DNA from: Paratractidigestivibacter sp003150175
GTDB taxonomy: Bacteria > Actinomycetota > Coriobacteriia > Coriobacteriales > Atopobiaceae
Strand: one strand, 5' to 3'
Assembly: GCF_964283195.1 (NCBI RefSeq)
Contig: NZ_CAXYLH010000011.1
Length of the DNA: 64,000 nt
Part shown: in pieces, positions 8,179 to 16,672 of the stretch
Position numbering within the stretch: the first letter of the stretch is position 1
Layout: each line of letters begins with the position of its first letter
Translations under genes and position numbers: made by a program
Notes under the pieces: model-generated
Told to the model about the DNA's origin: nothing
Databases searched by the model: none
The model's input: only the letters and a program-made list of their open reading frames with translations

Positions 8179-9726
8179 ATGGCAGAGAATCCCGCGACCG
8201 CCGACCTCAACGCCGCCGTCGCAAACCCCCGCGCGGACATCGCCGCGCTCGATACGCTCGAGAACAAGCTCTTCGCGCTCCGCTACGCGATCGACGAGAT
8301 CGGGTCCCTCGGCCCCGTCATCGACCCGCCGCGCGCCACCGAGGAGCGCGGCCAGGCGACCTCGGTCCTCGAGGAGGAGCGCGTCCGCGCGCTCTGCGCG
8401 CCCGAGGTCGGCCCCCTGCTCGAGCGCCTCGGCGCGCAGCCCGAGCTGCTGGGCAAGACCCGCATGGCACAGGTCAAGGTCCTCAAGCGCGACCGCGCCT
8501 CGCTCGTCGACGTCCCCGCCGAGGAGCAGGCCGAGTTCAGCCGCCTCACGGTTGAGGCCAACGATGTCTGGCGCCGCGCGAAGGCGACCGACGACTGGGC
8601 GAGCTTCGAGCCCTACCTCGACCGCATCGTCGCGGCCCTGCGGCACATGGCCTCCGAGAAGAATCCCGGCGCCGATCCCTACGACGTCTGGCTCGACGAG
8701 TACGAGCACGGCACGAACCGCGCGTTCTACGACCCGTTCTTCGCGCAGGTCAAGGACTGCGTCGTCCCGCTGCTCGCCGACTGCATGGCCAGCCGCCACA
8801 AGCCGAGCCACACGTGCGTCGAGGGTAACTTCGACGAGGCGCGCCAGTGGGCGCTCGCCGACGACCTGATGGCGCTCGAGGGCGTGGACACCAACGCGCT
8901 GTGGGTCGGGCGCACGGAGCACCCCTTCACGGGCGGCCCCTCCGAGGGATTCGTGATCATCGCGAGCCATGTGTACCCCGACAACGTCCTCTCCAATGTC
9001 TTCAGCATGCTCCACGAGGGCGGCCACACGCTGTACGAGCAGAACGTCGACCCCGCATACCGCTTCACGTCGCTCAAGGGCGGGACGTCGATGGGCATGC
9101 ACGAGGCGCAGTCGCGCTTCTTCGAGAACATCATCGGGCGTAGCGAGGCCTTCGCCACGCCGCTGCTCAAGACGCTGCGCGGGCGCTTCCCCGGTCAGTT
9201 CGGGCGCGTGACGCCGCACCAGCTCTTCCTCGCGGAGAACTGCGCCGAGCCGTGCCTCATCCGCTGCGACGCCGACGAGCTCACCTACCCGCTGCACATC
9301 CTCGTGCGCTACGAGATCGAGCAGATGCTCTTCTCCGGCGAGGCCAAAGCGGCCGATGTCCCGGGCCTTTGGGCACAGAAATACAAGGATTACCTGGGCA
9401 TCGAGGTTCCCGACGACGCCCACGGGGCGCTGCAGGACACGCACTGGTCCGATGGCAGCCTGGGCTACTTCCCCACCTACGCGCTCGGCAGCGCCATCGG
9501 TGCCCAGCTCAAGGATGCCATGGTCGCGGGTGGCATGGACTTCGACGGGGTGTGCGCATCTGGCGACCTCGCGCCCATCCGCGAGTGGCTGCGCGTGAAC
9601 ATCTGGCGCTGGGGCCGCGCGAAGGACACCGACGAGCTCATGCGTGCGGCGTGCGGCGCCCCCTTCGACGCGAAGCACTACACCGACTACCTCACGCAGA
9701 AGTTCAGCGCGATCTACGAGCTCTAG
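8179..9726 (+). CDS. M32 metallocarboxypeptidase (Taq type)
   Basis: 515-residue cytosolic zinc carboxypeptidase that trims amino acids from peptide C-termini. The HEGGH zinc motif is at residues 279-283 in SMLHEGGHTLYEQN, and the third ligand and other family blocks follow (GTSMGMHEAQSRFFEN, TYPLHILVRYEIE). Length is normal for the family (about 500). The ATG has GGAGGAG directly upstream. It is monocistronic: divergent from the glucokinase gene and convergent with the membrane protein gene, from which a strong bidirectional terminator separates it. Confidence 0.95.
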   Translation: MAENPATADLNAAVANPRADIAALDTLENKLFALRYAIDEIGSLGPVIDPPRATEERGQATSVLEEERVRALCAPEVGPLLERLGAQPELLGKTRMAQVKVLKRDRASLVDVPAEEQAEFSRLTVEANDVWRRAKATDDWASFEPYLDRIVAALRHMASEKNPGADPYDVWLDEYEHGTNRAFYDPFFAQVKDCVVPLLADCMASRHKPSHTCVEGNFDEARQWALADDLMALEGVDTNALWVGRTEHPFTGGPSEGFVIIASHVYPDNVLSNVFSMLHEGGHTLYEQNVDPAYRFTSLKGGTSMGMHEAQSRFFENIIGRSEAFATPLLKTLRGRFPGQFGRVTPHQLFLAENCAEPCLIRCDADELTYPLHILVRYEIEQMLFSGEAKAADVPGLWAQKYKDYLGIEVPDDAHGALQDTHWSDGSLGYFPTYALGSAIGAQLKDAMVAGGMDFDGVCASGDLAPIREWLRVNIWRWGRAKDTDELMRAACGAPFDAKHYTDYLTQKFSAIYEL

Positions 9727-9885
9727 CCGCGGCTACGTTCCCGAGTGCGTGGCTACGCTCCCGAGCCGTGGCCGTGCACTCGAACCGTGGCTTCGCCCCG
9801 AGCCGCAGCTTCACCCTCTCGAACCGTTGCCGCGCCCCTCGGCATGACGCACTTTTGGCTTCGGGCCACGTTCAAGCGCCTCCGT

Positions 9886-10076
9886 CGCGCAAAACTCGCT
9901 TAGGGCCACGCATTTTTGCCCCGAGCCTAAAGAAACGCCCAGTTGGCGGATTCGCCAACTGGGCGTTTTCCTGGGCTCAGGCATCGGGCGCCGGCAAGGC
10001 GCCCTAAAATACGTGGCCCTAAGCGAGTTTTGCGCGATAATCCCACCTCAGCGTAGCCCTAATCGAATTTTGCGCA
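9886..10076. repeat. Perfect 25-bp inverted repeats flanking a terminator, plus a degenerate third copy
   Basis: The 25-mer at 9886-9910 is the exact reverse complement of 10012-10036; similarity continues inward for several more bases. A third copy in the second orientation at 10052-10076 differs at four positions. The unit contains CGTGGCCCTAAGCGAGTTTT. The arms bracket the bidirectional terminator in the 396-base gap between two convergent genes. No reading frame with a ribosome site lies here. Confidence 0.85.
9932..9970. terminator. Bidirectional rho-independent terminator
   Basis: AAACGCCCAGTTGGCG pairs perfectly with CGCCAACTGGGCGTTT around a GATT loop. A-run and T-run on either side make it functional for both the M32 gene and the convergent membrane protein gene. 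Confidence 0.9.
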
Positions 10077-10122
10077 ATGCCGACGGCGCGAGCGACACTG
10101 GCGGGACGCAATGCCGGCGCGA

Positions 10123-10842
10123 TTACTTGCAGATCTGGTTCCTTTGGTCGATGAGCATGTTGAGCATGCGCACGCAGTCGCTCATCGTGAGCTCGTCACC
10201 GCCCTCCTTGAGCAGGGTGTCGAGCTCAAAGAGGAATCCGCCGATCTGCTGCTCGATCTCGAGCGTGCCTTCGAAGGACTCCTCCGGACCGCGCTTGAGC
10301 AGGGTCTCGATACGCTGGGCATCCTTCGCGAACTCGGTCCCCTGCGCATGCGCGGCCAGGGCATGGGCCTGGTTGCGCAGCTTCGGCACCGCGTCGACTC
10401 CGCGCGACTTTCCGCGGGCGGCGGCGCGCGCCTCCGGGGAGTCCTCGGAGACCTCATTGGCCTGATAAGCGACGTACGAGAGATACACGACGTAGAGGCC
10501 CGCCTGGACAAAGAACGAGAACATGGCGGAGTCGGTGACGAAGTGGATGAAGATCGCCGACGCAAGGAGCTCAGTGACGAAGTAGGTGGTCGTGATGCGC
10601 GTGCCCAGGCTGCCGAGGAATCGCGAGGTCGTGGGCGCGTCCGCGTCGAGCCGGGGGAAGAACCTCGGCATGACAATGAGGACCACGAAGGCGAAGGCGA
10701 CGAACGCGTACGAGATGTTCGCCGAGGTGCCGAGCCCGCTGATGTTAAAGAAGACAAAGAGGGCGAGAATCGCCACGATGAAGTACATGCCGGTCTGTAC
10801 GGCCCTCGATGTCTGGGCCGAGGGCTTGGCGTTCTTCGACAC
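10123..10842 (-). CDS. Putative membrane protein of unknown function
   Basis: 239 residues with no family I recognise. After a short polar N-terminus there are about four hydrophobic segments (near residues 18-40, 45-62, 80-100 and 104-122), then a soluble, helical, Glu/Lys-rich C-terminal half of about 110 residues that looks coiled-coil prone (RIETLLKRGPEESFEGTLEI). The GTG start is set by GGAAAGGA seven bases upstream. It follows the 83-residue Cys protein with a 13-base gap, so the two form an operon. A membrane-anchored scaffold or sensor is possible, but no function can be assigned. Confidence 0.7.
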   Translation of the reverse strand: MSKNAKPSAQTSRAVQTGMYFIVAILALFVFFNISGLGTSANISYAFVAFAFVVLIVMPRFFPRLDADAPTTSRFLGSLGTRITTTYFVTELLASAIFIHFVTDSAMFSFFVQAGLYVVYLSYVAYQANEVSEDSPEARAAARGKSRGVDAVPKLRNQAHALAAHAQGTEFAKDAQRIETLLKRGPEESFEGTLEIEQQIGGFLFELDTLLKEGGDELTMSDCVRMLNMLIDQRNQICK

Positions 10843-10855
10843 GTAAGGTCCTTTC

Positions 10856-11107
10856 CTAGCGAGTGTTGGGGAGATCGTTCGGGCTGACGAAGCGCTCGCA
10901 GATGTTCGATTTGCGCAGGTATTCCTTGCCGAACGGATCGATGGTGGGAACGAGCCTGGAGGGGTCGTCGGCGAAGTGGTTCGCCGGGGACTCGCGCACA
11001 TGCGGGTCAGTGAGCGTGTACCCGCGGCTGCAGGAGCCTTGGTAGGTGCCGTTCTTCTCGCTCTTTGTGAACTCGCTGAACACGCAATCGGTGCAGTGGA
11101 AGCCCAT
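10856..11107 (-). CDS. Small cysteine-containing protein, unknown
   Basis: 83 residues, beginning MGFHCTDCVFSEF and containing a CxxC pair, a later C (GSCSRGYTL) and a fourth in NICERFV. The four cysteines and N-terminal histidine could bind a metal ion or a small iron-sulfur cluster; that is inference. An AAAGAAGGA ribosome site precedes the ATG. It is the first gene of a two-gene unit with the membrane protein and is divergent from the lipase gene. No known family was recognised. Confidence 0.7.
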   Translation of the reverse strand: MGFHCTDCVFSEFTKSEKNGTYQGSCSRGYTLTDPHVRESPANHFADDPSRLVPTIDPFGKEYLRKSNICERFVSPNDLPNTR

Positions 11108-11322
11108 GATTCCTTCTTTCGCTTTGGCGCGCGGCGCGCGGCCACCGGGGCATAGTATCCCCCAAACCGCGCCGCTGCCCAAACCAGAGGTGCCGTTGGG
11201 CGGGAGAGACGGCGACGAGCGAGCATCGAAGGGGAAACTAACCGAGGACGAGTCCCGGCGATTCGAGCCTCCGAGGGTCGGCGCCGAGGGCAAACCTTGG
11301 TTGGCCATGACCTGGAGGCGAC

Positions 11323-12330
11323 ATGCCTGAGGACCCTGTGAGTGCAGCGATCGAAGACATCGAGTTCCCGTCCGCCGACGGCAGCTCCACGATACATGCC
11401 CGGATCTGGCGACCGGCAGCGGTCGGCGCAGGCGCGCGCCTGAAGGCCATTGTGCAGGTCGTCCATGGGATGAGCGAGCATATCCACCGCTACGACGAGT
11501 TCGCGCGGTACCTGTGCGGGCAAGGCTACGTCGTCTGCGGGGACGACCATATCGGCCACGGTGCCTCGACCGAGCCGGGCAGGCGCGGTTGTTTGCCCGC
11601 CCATGGAGGGGCGGAGGCGCTCATCGCCGACGAGCACACGTTGCGAGGCATCGTCTCCGCGAAGTTCGACCCCGAGACCCCCTACGTGCTCTTCGGCCAC
11701 TCGCTGGGCAGCTTCATCGTCCGCTGCTACCTGAGTCGGCACGGGGAAGGCCTCGCGGGCGCGGTCATCTGCGGCACGGGGACCGTGCCTGTGGCGGTCT
11801 CCCGCGCGGGGCACGCCCTGGCGCTCGCCATCGCGGCGGCGCGGGGCGAGGATTACCGCTCGAAGCTCCTCGACTCCATGGGCGCAGGCGGCTACGCGAA
11901 GGCGGTCCCCGGTCCGACCGGCTTCGAGTGGCTCTCGTACAACGAGGACAACGTGCGCGCGTACGTCGCCGACGAGGAATGCGGCTTCATGTTCAGCGCG
12001 GGCGGCTACGCGGCGCTCACGGCGCTCACGGCCGAGGCCTGCTCGAGGGCATGCGCCGCGGCCGCGCCCCATGACCTGCCGCTCCTTTACATCTCGGGAG
12101 ACGGCGACCCCGTGGGAGACATGGGCCTAGGCGTCCAGGCCGCCGCCGAGCTCGCTCGCGGCGCCGGGTCGCTCGACGTCACCTGCAAGGTCTACGAGCA
12201 CATGCGCCACGAGATCCTGCAGGAGGGTGGGCGCGCGGAGGTCTTCGCAGACGTCGCCTCCTGGATCGGCGAGAAGGCCGGAGCGGGCGGCCGTAGCGCT
12301 GAGCCCGCGGGCGCCGACGCCTGGCGCTGA
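11323..12330 (+). CDS. Alpha/beta hydrolase, monoacylglycerol lipase/lysophospholipase type
   Basis: 335-residue serine hydrolase. The nucleophile elbow GHSLG places catalytic S127; the oxyanion HG element is VVHGMSEHIHRY (residues 46-57); the acid is probably in SGDGDPVGD and the histidine in YEHMRHEIL. This layout matches the Hydrolase_4 group of monoglyceride lipases and lysophospholipases. No signal peptide, so it acts in the cytoplasm. GGAGG lies six bases before the ATG. Glycerol kinase follows 105 bases downstream on the same strand, which suggests the hydrolase frees glycerol for phosphorylation. Substrate is inferred from family and context only. Confidence 0.85.
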   Translation: MPEDPVSAAIEDIEFPSADGSSTIHARIWRPAAVGAGARLKAIVQVVHGMSEHIHRYDEFARYLCGQGYVVCGDDHIGHGASTEPGRRGCLPAHGGAEALIADEHTLRGIVSAKFDPETPYVLFGHSLGSFIVRCYLSRHGEGLAGAVICGTGTVPVAVSRAGHALALAIAAARGEDYRSKLLDSMGAGGYAKAVPGPTGFEWLSYNEDNVRAYVADEECGFMFSAGGYAALTALTAEACSRACAAAAPHDLPLLYISGDGDPVGDMGLGVQAAAELARGAGSLDVTCKVYEHMRHEILQEGGRAEVFADVASWIGEKAGAGGRSAEPAGADAWR

Positions 12331-12435
12331 GGGTCGTCGACAATCGCCGGGGCAGGACCGAAGTCGCGGGAACGGCGACGTCCGGGCCCCGCCGAAGTCG
12401 CAGGGCACCAACCAGCTGAGCGAAGGGAAGCGAAC

Positions 12436-13938
12436 ATGGGCACACAGAAGTACGTCATCGCGCTCGACCAGGGGACCACGAGCTCGCGGGCGGTCCTCAT
12501 CGACCGCGCGGGGCGGATGGTCGACTGTGTGCAGCGGCCGTTCCAGCAGATATTCCCCCAGCCGGGCTGGGTCGAGCACAACCCGCAAGAGATCCTCTTC
12601 TCGCAGCTCGGTTGCCTCACGGAGCTCATCGCGAGGCACGGGCTCTCGGCGGAGGACATCGACTCCATCGGCATCGACAACCAGCGCGAGACGACCATCG
12701 TGTGGGACCCCGCGACCGGCCAGCCCGTGATGAACGCCATCGTCTGGCAATGCCGCCGCACCGCCGGCCTTGTGGACGAGCTCTGCGGAGACCCGCAGGT
12801 CAAGGCCATGGTCCAGGCAAAGACGGGACTTCTTCCGGACGCGTACTTCTCGGCGAGCAAGATACGCTGGATCCTCGACAACGTCGACGGCGCCCGCGAG
12901 CGCGCAGACGCGGGCGAGCTGCTCTTCGGCACGGTGGACACTTGGCTCGTCTGGGTGCTCACCGGTGGGCTCGTGCACGCGACCGACCCGACGAACGCGA
13001 GCCGCACGATGCTCTTCAACATCCACGAGGGCCGGTGGGACGACGAGCTGCTGCGGCTCTTCGGCATCCCGGCGTCCGTGATGCCCGAGGTGCGCCCGAG
13101 CTCGGGCTTCTTTGGCGAGACGAGCTACCCCGGCCTCCCGGCGGGCATCCCCATCACCGGTGTGGCGGGAGACCAGCAGGCGGCGCTCTTCGGCCAATGC
13201 TGCTTCGCGCCCGGCCAAGCCAAGAACACCTACGGCACAGGCTGCTTCATGCTGCTGCACACAGGGCACGAGGCGCGCGCGAGCTCCCACAACCTCGTGA
13301 CGACCGTCGCCGCGAGCGCGCCCGAGGCCGCGGCCGGCGGGCTGGAGTACGCGCTCGAGGGCTCGGTCTTCGTCGCCGGCGCGCTCATCCAATGGCTCCG
13401 CGACGAGCTCGGCATCATCGGCTCGGTGGCCGAGACCGAGGCCCTCGCGACGAGCATCCCCGATGCGGGCGGCATCTACATCGTGCCCGCGTTCACGGGC
13501 CTGGGGGCGCCATGGTGGGAGCCCGATGCCCGCGGGGCGATCTTCGGCCTCACGCGCGGCGCGGGGCGGGCGCAGATCGCCCGTGCAGCGCTCGAGGCGC
13601 TCGCCTACCAGGTGAGCGACCTCGCCGCGGCGATGGCGGAGGATGCCGGAGGCGAGCTCGGGGTCCTCAACGTGGACGGCGGCGCCTCGGCGAACAACTT
13701 CCTCATGCAGTTCCAGGCGGACCTGCTCGGCTGCGAGCTGCGACGCCCCCAGAACCTCGAGACGACCTCGCTCGGCGCGGCCTACCTCGCCGGGCTCGCG
13801 ACCGGGTTCTGGTCGGGCACCGACGAGCTGCGCGGCCTGCGCGACGGCGACGACGTGTTCCGCCGCGAGAAGGACTCCGCATGGGCGGATGAGCACCTCG
13901 CCGGCTGGCACGACGCGATCAGGCGGACCATCGGCTAG
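12436..13938 (+). CDS. glpK: Glycerol kinase
   Basis: 500-residue FGGY-family kinase making glycerol-3-phosphate from glycerol and ATP in the cytoplasm. Diagnostic segments are present: ALDQGTTSSRAVL at the N-terminal phosphate loop, GWVEHNPQEIL, IDNQRETTIVWD, the GVAGDQQAALFGQ block and the C-terminal GGASANNFLMQFQADLLGCEL signature. Length is exactly typical. GAAGGGAAG precedes the ATG. The upstream lipase gene probably supplies glycerol. The 3' end is unusual: its last 48 bases plus two are duplicated in tandem immediately downstream, up to the stop of the convergent metH. No glpF or glpD is nearby. Confidence 0.97.
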   Translation: MGTQKYVIALDQGTTSSRAVLIDRAGRMVDCVQRPFQQIFPQPGWVEHNPQEILFSQLGCLTELIARHGLSAEDIDSIGIDNQRETTIVWDPATGQPVMNAIVWQCRRTAGLVDELCGDPQVKAMVQAKTGLLPDAYFSASKIRWILDNVDGARERADAGELLFGTVDTWLVWVLTGGLVHATDPTNASRTMLFNIHEGRWDDELLRLFGIPASVMPEVRPSSGFFGETSYPGLPAGIPITGVAGDQQAALFGQCCFAPGQAKNTYGTGCFMLLHTGHEARASSHNLVTTVAASAPEAAAGGLEYALEGSVFVAGALIQWLRDELGIIGSVAETEALATSIPDAGGIYIVPAFTGLGAPWWEPDARGAIFGLTRGAGRAQIARAALEALAYQVSDLAAAMAEDAGGELGVLNVDGGASANNFLMQFQADLLGCELRRPQNLETTSLGAAYLAGLATGFWSGTDELRGLRDGDDVFRREKDSAWADEHLAGWHDAIRRTIG

Positions 13939-14005
13939 CCGAGCACCTCGCCGGCTGGCACGACGCGGTCAGGCGGACCATCGGCTAGCCGAGCACCTCG
14001 CCGGC
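13891..14005. repeat. 50-bp tandem duplication at the glpK/metH junction
   Basis: Unit 13891-13940 (last codons and stop of glpK) is repeated at 13941-13990 with a single A-to-G change (13918 versus 13968), and a third partial copy of 15 bases (13991-14005) forms codons for the C-terminal end of metH. The metH stop codon lies in the second copy. The near identity implies a recent event. Confidence 0.95.
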
Positions 14006-16513
14006 GATGCGGGCGGTCTCGGTCGCGTCCTTGGCGTAGAAGTCCGCACCGACCATCTGGGCGTACTCGGGGTTGAGCACGGCGCCCCCGACGATGACCT
14101 TGGCCCACGGGGCGTCCTTGCGCAGAAGCTCGATGGTCTCGGCCATCGCGGGGACGGTTGTGGTCATGAGGGCAGAGAGGCCCACGAGCCGCACATGGTC
14201 GGCGACGACGGCGTCGACGACCGTCTGGGGCGGGACGTCGCGGCCGAGGTCGACGACGTCGTAGCCGTAGTTCTCGAGGAGCATCCGCACGATGTTCTTG
14301 CCGATGTCGTGGATGTCGCCATGGACCGTGCAGATGACGATCTTGCCCTTCGAGGACACCGCGTCGGAGCCCTCCGCGCCGGCATTCGCCTCTTTAATGG
14401 CCTCGAAGCCGACCTTGGCCGCCTCGGCGGACGCCATGAGCTGGGGCAAGAAGAACTTGCCCTTCTCGAAGCGCTCGCCCACCTCGTCGAGCGCGGGGAT
14501 GAGCACCTCGTTGATAGCGTAGAGCACGTCGTGGTCGGCGAGCACGCGTCCAACGACCTCGGGCATCGGCCCCTTGCGGCCGGCGAGGACGAGCGCACGG
14601 GCCTCTTCCTCGGGGGTCTGGGCGCCGGTCGCCGCGGCGGTGCCGGCGCCTGCCGGCGCGGCCTTCTTGCCATCGGCGGCCGCGGCGGCCGCGGGCCCGA
14701 CGCCCGCCGGCAGCTTGTCCGACCTATCGGCGTAGTGCGCCACGTAGTACTGGGCGCTCTCGTCCTCGCCGGAGAGCACGCGCCACGAGTCGACGACGTC
14801 CATCATGCGCCCCACCAGCGGGTTCATGATGGCCATGTCGAGCCCGGCGCCGAACGCCGCCGAGAGGAACGTCGCGTTGACGAGCGGGCGGAACGGCAGT
14901 CCGAAGCTGATGTTGGAGAGCCCGAGCACGGTGCGAACGCCCGGCAGCTCGCGCTTGACGCCGGCGATGGCGTCGAGGATGGCGCGCGGGGCGCTCTGGT
15001 CGGTCGAGGCCGCCATGCACAGGCAGTCGATGACCACGTCCTGACGTGGGATGCCGATGGCGTCGGTCGCGGCCACGATCTTCTTCGCGACGGCGATGCG
15101 CCCGGCGGCCGTGGGCGGGATGCCCGCCTCGTCGAGCGTCAGGCCCACGATCGCGCAGCCGTAGTGCTTGGCGATGGGCAGCACCGCGTCGAGAATCTCC
15201 TGCTTGCCGTTGGTCGAGTTGATGAGCGCCTTGCCGGGGTAGGCGCGGACCGCGACCTCGATGACGGCGGGGTCGGCGGAGTCGATCTGGAGCGGCAGCG
15301 TGGTCACGCCCTGGAGCTCGGCCACGAGCTCGACCATCGTGGCGCGCTCGTCGATCTCGGGCAGGCCCGCGTTCACGTCGAGGATCTGGGCGCCGGCCTC
15401 GGTCTGGCCGATGGCTTCGCCCATGATGTAGTCGTGGTTGCCGCTGCGCAGGGCCTCCTTCATCTTTTTCTTGCCCGTGGGGTTGATGCGCTCGCCGATG
15501 ACGCCGACCTGGCCCGCGCGCAGGCTCGTGATCTGCTGGGGGCCGGCCACGCAGAACCAGTCGCGGACCTCGCGCGGCGCGGGCTCGCGGCCCGCGAGCA
15601 GCGCGCGCTCCCCCGCGGTGTACTCCGGCGACGTGCCGCAGCAGCCGCCGACGATGTTCACGCCCGCGTCGAGCATGCGCGCGACCGCCTCGCAGTACTC
15701 GGATGGGTGCACGTCGAAGACGGTGCGGTCGCCCTCCACGCGCGGAAGTCCAGCATTAGCCTGGACCATGACGGGGCACTTAGCCCACGGGAGCATGCGC
15801 GCGACCAGCGGCACGAGGTCGTTCGGACCGAGCGAGCAGTTGATGCCCAGGGCATCGGCGCCGAGCGACGAGAGCGTCACTGCGGCGACCTCGGGCGTCG
15901 TGCCCAAGAACGTGCGGCCGTCCTCGGCGAACGTCATCGTGACGAAGGCGGGCAAATCGGAGTTCTCCTGCACGGCGAGAAGCGCCGCCTTGGCCTCGGC
16001 GAGGTCGGCCATGGTCTCGATGATGAAGAGGTCGGCCCCCGCCGCGGTCGCCGCGCGCGCCTGCTCGGCGAAGAGCGCGTAGGCCTCGTCGAAGGGCAGC
16101 GTGCCCATGGGCTCGAGGAGCTGGCCCGTGGGGCCGATGTCCGCCGCGACGTAGCGGGCGCCCGACCTGCGCGCGCAGGCAACGGCGGCGGTGAAGATCT
16201 GCTCGACCGTCGCGGCGCCGCCGAGCTTCTCGCGGTTCGCGCCGAAGGTGTTCGTGGTCACGACGTCTGCGCCCGCGGCCACATAGGCGGCGTGCACGTC
16301 GGTGATCTCGTCGGGGTTCGAAAGGCAGAGGAGCTCCGGCAGCTCGCCCGCGGCAAGACCGCGCTCCTGCAGCTGCGTGCCCATGGCGCCGTCGAAGACG
16401 AGGAAGTTCTTTCCGTCGAGAACGCCCTGCAGGTAGTCGTCGGCGACGCGCAGGCGCCGCGGCTCCAGGCGGGCCTCCGGCCAGGTGCAGTCGAGCTTCT
16501 TTGCGTCTGTCAT
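13985..16513 (-). CDS. metH: Cobalamin-dependent methionine synthase, short form lacking the activation domain
   Basis: 842 residues, against about 1200 for the E. coli enzyme. Domain order: homocysteine-binding barrel (about 30-310, zinc cysteines in GINCSLG and GGCCGTSPEY), pterin-binding barrel for methyl-THF (about 350-610, GERINPTGKKKM), a short Ala-rich linker, the cap (about 670-725), and the B12-binding domain with the cobalt-coordinating GDIHDIGKNIV. The C-terminal AdoMet reactivation domain is absent and is supplied by the separate gene at 23212-23931. Start set at MTDAKKLDCTW after GGGAG. The last residues AGEVLG are encoded by sequence matching the glpK tandem repeat. Confidence 0.95.
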   Translation of the reverse strand: MTDAKKLDCTWPEARLEPRRLRVADDYLQGVLDGKNFLVFDGAMGTQLQERGLAAGELPELLCLSNPDEITDVHAAYVAAGADVVTTNTFGANREKLGGAATVEQIFTAAVACARRSGARYVAADIGPTGQLLEPMGTLPFDEAYALFAEQARAATAAGADLFIIETMADLAEAKAALLAVQENSDLPAFVTMTFAEDGRTFLGTTPEVAAVTLSSLGADALGINCSLGPNDLVPLVARMLPWAKCPVMVQANAGLPRVEGDRTVFDVHPSEYCEAVARMLDAGVNIVGGCCGTSPEYTAGERALLAGREPAPREVRDWFCVAGPQQITSLRAGQVGVIGERINPTGKKKMKEALRSGNHDYIMGEAIGQTEAGAQILDVNAGLPEIDERATMVELVAELQGVTTLPLQIDSADPAVIEVAVRAYPGKALINSTNGKQEILDAVLPIAKHYGCAIVGLTLDEAGIPPTAAGRIAVAKKIVAATDAIGIPRQDVVIDCLCMAASTDQSAPRAILDAIAGVKRELPGVRTVLGLSNISFGLPFRPLVNATFLSAAFGAGLDMAIMNPLVGRMMDVVDSWRVLSGEDESAQYYVAHYADRSDKLPAGVGPAAAAAADGKKAAPAGAGTAAATGAQTPEEEARALVLAGRKGPMPEVVGRVLADHDVLYAINEVLIPALDEVGERFEKGKFFLPQLMASAEAAKVGFEAIKEANAGAEGSDAVSSKGKIVICTVHGDIHDIGKNIVRMLLENYGYDVVDLGRDVPPQTVVDAVVADHVRLVGLSALMTTTVPAMAETIELLRKDAPWAKVIVGGAVLNPEYAQMVGADFYAKDATETARIAGEVLG

Positions 16514-16591
16514 GTGCTTCTCCCCACGTCGGTTTCTGGTCAACCATGCTAGCAGGTGGCGACGCGGCGCGAATTTAAGCGCAGCGACATT

Positions 16592-16635
16592 TAAAAAGAA
16601 GGCCCGCAACTCCTTGCATCGCAAAGAGTCGCGGG
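16592..16635 (-). terminator. Terminator of the fucose-type operon
   Basis: On the minus strand GCCCGCGACTC pairs with GAGTTGCGGGC around a 12-base loop and is followed by TTCTTTTT. It closes the five-gene unit that starts with uxaA and ends with the aldolase. Confidence 0.85.
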
Positions 16636-16672
16636 CTCAGGCTTCGAATGAGGCAAGAAGTCCTTTTGTCAG

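Noticed and set aside
8023..9678. 551-codon minus-strand frame opposite the M32 carboxypeptidase
   Set aside because: Composition is Val/Glu/Leu/Arg-rich as expected for an antisense frame; the HEGGH-containing gene is the real one.
13643..16552. A 969-codon plus-strand open frame opposite metH
   Set aside because: Mirror of metH codons on the other strand, with no recognisable domain; metH has complete motifs.
16514..16590. Cobalamin riboswitch before metH
   Set aside because: Expected for a B12 enzyme, but no B12-box sequence or large structured leader can be seen in the short gap.
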